Assembly (NCBI GenBank): GCA_025345505.1
Contig: JANVCC010000125.1
Location: 3,951,441-4,015,440, forward strand
Length of the DNA stretch: 64,000 bases
Origin: Todiramphus chloris collaris
Taxonomy: Eukaryota; Chordata; Aves; Coraciiformes; Alcedinidae
Direction of reading: 5' to 3'
This document shows, one piece after another, positions 62,019-64,000 of this stretch (its first letter is position 1; each line of letters begins with the position of its first letter). The notes under the pieces were generated by a model, which was not told the DNA's origin, did not search any database, and saw only the letters and a program-made list of their open reading frames with translations. Both the position numbers and the translations under genes were made by a program.

Positions 62019-63027
62019 CTAAGAAAACGGAGACAAAGACAGATGCACCGCTGTTAATAGCCAGCTAAACCCCAGTATTCAAGAAAAAAAGGGTGACAAA
62101 TAAAAGGCAAATAACAAAATATAAGACTATCTCCAAACTTTAGGTTGTTCATCCGCAAAAAATAAAAGCATTAAAATCAAGGTCTCCTGGACTACAGCTG
62201 ATCTTGGGGGCAAACAAGTCACCTGACCTCTCTCCGCATTATTTTCTCCAGTGATAAAGGGCAACCATTTATCTGTTTCAGCCACAACCAGACTTTTAAT
62301 TCCTTGCTGTTCACAAAGTGCTTTGAGATCCTGGGCTGGTAGGCAAAGAGTAGGCACTCCATCAAAAAAAGGTAATGCTGTCTTCTGGTACATTAGCACT
62401 ATGCAGCTGGCTGGGAGTCTATCCATCATACTACAGTCTTGATGAGCTCTCAAAAGAGACAGTTTACTGCTATATTATAAGCTCCTGGGCCTCTAGTATA
62501 AATATTGGAGCCAGAGTTAATTTATTTTTTTTTGCTGGTTTTTAAAGGAAAAAAAAAAAAGGAAAAAAAACCCCAAACCTGCAAGGCCTAGGGTAGCAGC
62601 AGCAGAATGAAATCAATGCAGCGCTGTCAAAGAAAGACTATTTCTTACCCCCTTCCCATTTCCCCAGTGTCTCACCATGAGCCCCAGGTACCCTCCAGCA
62701 TACCAACAGGGTTCCAGGGCTTTGATATTAAAATTAGTTCAACCCTAAGGCATGGAGAAGATGATGGCAAAGGAAGAGAAGAGATAAAGGTGCTGCAGCA
62801 GTTGGGGCATGATACAGGACCAAATCCAGCTGCTGCTTCCTTACACCACAACAATGATTAAATGCTCCAAACAGACAAAATCTGGAGGCTGAGGACACAG
62901 ACTTGTTTGCTGAAAAAGCAGAAGACAACACTGTCTACTGGGTAGCTCTTCATCAAGCAGTGATGCTGCAGTATAGCAGCATGGGAGAGTCCACCTGTCC
63001 TCCATGTATGGACTCACTCTGTCCTTG

Positions 63028-63129
63028 AGCAACCTGATCGAGCAGAAGGTGGCCCTGTCCACGGCAGAGACATCGGAACTAGACTATTTTTGAGGTCCCT
63101 TCCAACCCAACCCATTCTATGATTCCATT
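63028..63129 (+). mobile_element. short CR1 LINE 3' end
   Basis: GAGCAACCTGATCGAGCAGA, AGGTGGCCCTGTCCACGGC, GAGGTCCCTTCCAACCC and the tail CATTCTATGATTCCATT. Only the last 100 nt are present. Confidence 0.9.
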
Positions 63130-63211
63130 ATAAATGTCACTTATTAACTGAATGACAACCAAAAGCCACCTTCTCCGACAAGCATCACACAATCTTCTCA
63201 GTGCAGTGGTA

Positions 63212-63505
63212 GCATCATAGAATCACAGAATGGGTTGGGTTGGAAAGGACCTTTAAAGGTCATCTAGTCCAAGCCCCCTGCTGTGAGCAGGGACATCTGC
63301 AACTGGAGCAGACTGTTTCACAGTCCCATCCAACCTGGCCTTCAATGGTTCTAGGGATGGGGCATCTAACACCTCTCTGGGAACCTGTACCAGTGCCTCA
63401 CTACCCTCACTGTAAAAAATTTCTTCCATCTGTCTAGTGTGAATCTCATCTCTGTTTTAGTTTAAAACCATCACTCCTTGTCCTGTCTATGATGTCTTGA
63501 TGGAG
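63212..63505 (-). mobile_element. CR1 LINE 3' fragment
   Basis: ATCATAGAATCACAGAATGG, GTTGGAAAGGACCTTTAAAG, GTCATCTAGTCCAAGCCCC, TAGGGATGGGGCATCTAAC, ACTACCCTCACTGTAAAAAA and ACCATCACTCCTTGTCCTGT. It faces the plus-strand CR1 tail at 63028-63129, so the two 3' ends lie head to head about 80 nt apart. Confidence 0.93.
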
Positions 63506-64000
63506 GTTCTTCTTCACACCCACTAAACACTACAAGGAATAGATGAAGATTCACTTGTAAAGTCTGCAATGGACTTGGAACAAATCTTGTCTCTCCCAGG
63601 TCTCAGGTTAGCCCCCAACTACCACAGTAACACAAAATCCATTGCAAAATGCAATCGGGATCCAGAAAAACACTTAGATGGAGAAAGAAAGGCACGTGTA
63701 AGACAGTTACAAGAAACTTTCTGGGCAGAGATAAGGAATTTTCTTTTCCTTACCTCCCAGCACGGCCACAGATTAAGACCACTGTAAGCAGGGACGTGGG
63801 ACAACCAAACAGTTTGCAGCCAGCCTCTGTCGAGGTTGATCCCAACCCATCCTTTCTCTTTAGAGACAAACAAGTGGATGCATTTGCTGCCGTGACTTCC
63901 CAAAGGCCACACACAACAAACGTGGAGTGCAAGTCTACGCCGCGTTGTAAAATGACTTGATTACAACTGGGCAAGCATTCCTTTGGCAAACACTGAATGC

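Larger units (their letters stand above)
62019..64000 (-). other. TSNARE1: partial TSNARE1 intron upstream of the first coding exon
   Basis: The region right of the acceptor at 62019-62020 contains two CR1 tails (63028-63129 and 63212-63505) and an A/T-run region at 62520-62576. I see no CpG-rich promoter and no convincing 5' non-coding exon. 63506-64000 holds nothing recognisable. A minus-strand open frame at 62127-62453 is discussed as a weak lead. Confidence 0.55.

Overview
This window looks like vertebrate, almost certainly bird, genomic DNA. Retrotransposons dominate it: I recognise about 25 CR1 LINE fragments on both strands. Most are truncated at the 5' side, and the better preserved ones end in the CR1 3' signature (ATTCTATG-type octamers). 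Three pieces of avian endogenous-retrovirus LTRs are also present. There is no bacterial-style gene packing, no CRISPR array, no rRNA, and no tRNA I can support. The CR1 fragments add up to roughly 9 kb by my boundaries (about 14% of the window). That is high for a bird and may mean either a CR1-rich lineage or simply a repeat-rich intron.

The only gene I can name is TSNARE1 (t-SNARE domain-containing protein 1, syntaxin family), on the minus strand. Two coding exons are visible. The first (61895-62018) carries 39 nt of 5' UTR, an in-frame stop just before the start codon, and 28 codons beginning MSYGSIDG. The second (8717-8794) encodes the [15 protein letters not shown]...VFRINSN segment at the start of the syntaxin-like region. 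Both have clean splice sites and join in phase 1 without shifting the frame. About 53.1 kb of intron separates them. Later exons (syntaxin helices, SNARE motif, membrane anchor) must lie left of position 1, and the promoter and first non-coding exon lie right of 62018, possibly outside the window.

Layout, left to right: 1-8716 is the partial downstream intron with three CR1 fragments, one of them very old. 8717-8794 is the second TSNARE1 coding exon. 8795-61894 is the giant intron, with most of the CR1s, the LTR pieces (12861-13776 minus, 18834-19325 probably minus, 36657-36992 plus), simple repeats and an assembly gap (54464-54726) inside a purine-only repeat. 61895-62018 is the first coding exon. 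62019-64000 is the upstream intron with two more CR1 tails.

The most interesting feature in the giant intron is a possible unannotated minus-strand exon at 42757-42953. It has a good acceptor, a strong donor, and a 65-codon open frame starting at a well-placed ATG right after the acceptor. It sits where human TSNARE1 has its extra, transposase-derived Myb/SANT-like region, but does not resemble it. I saw no Myb-like exon anywhere in this intron. I found no clear new biological system. The candidate exon, a short CpG-dense element at 40353-40404, and a few conserved-looking non-coding stretches are the leads worth checking.
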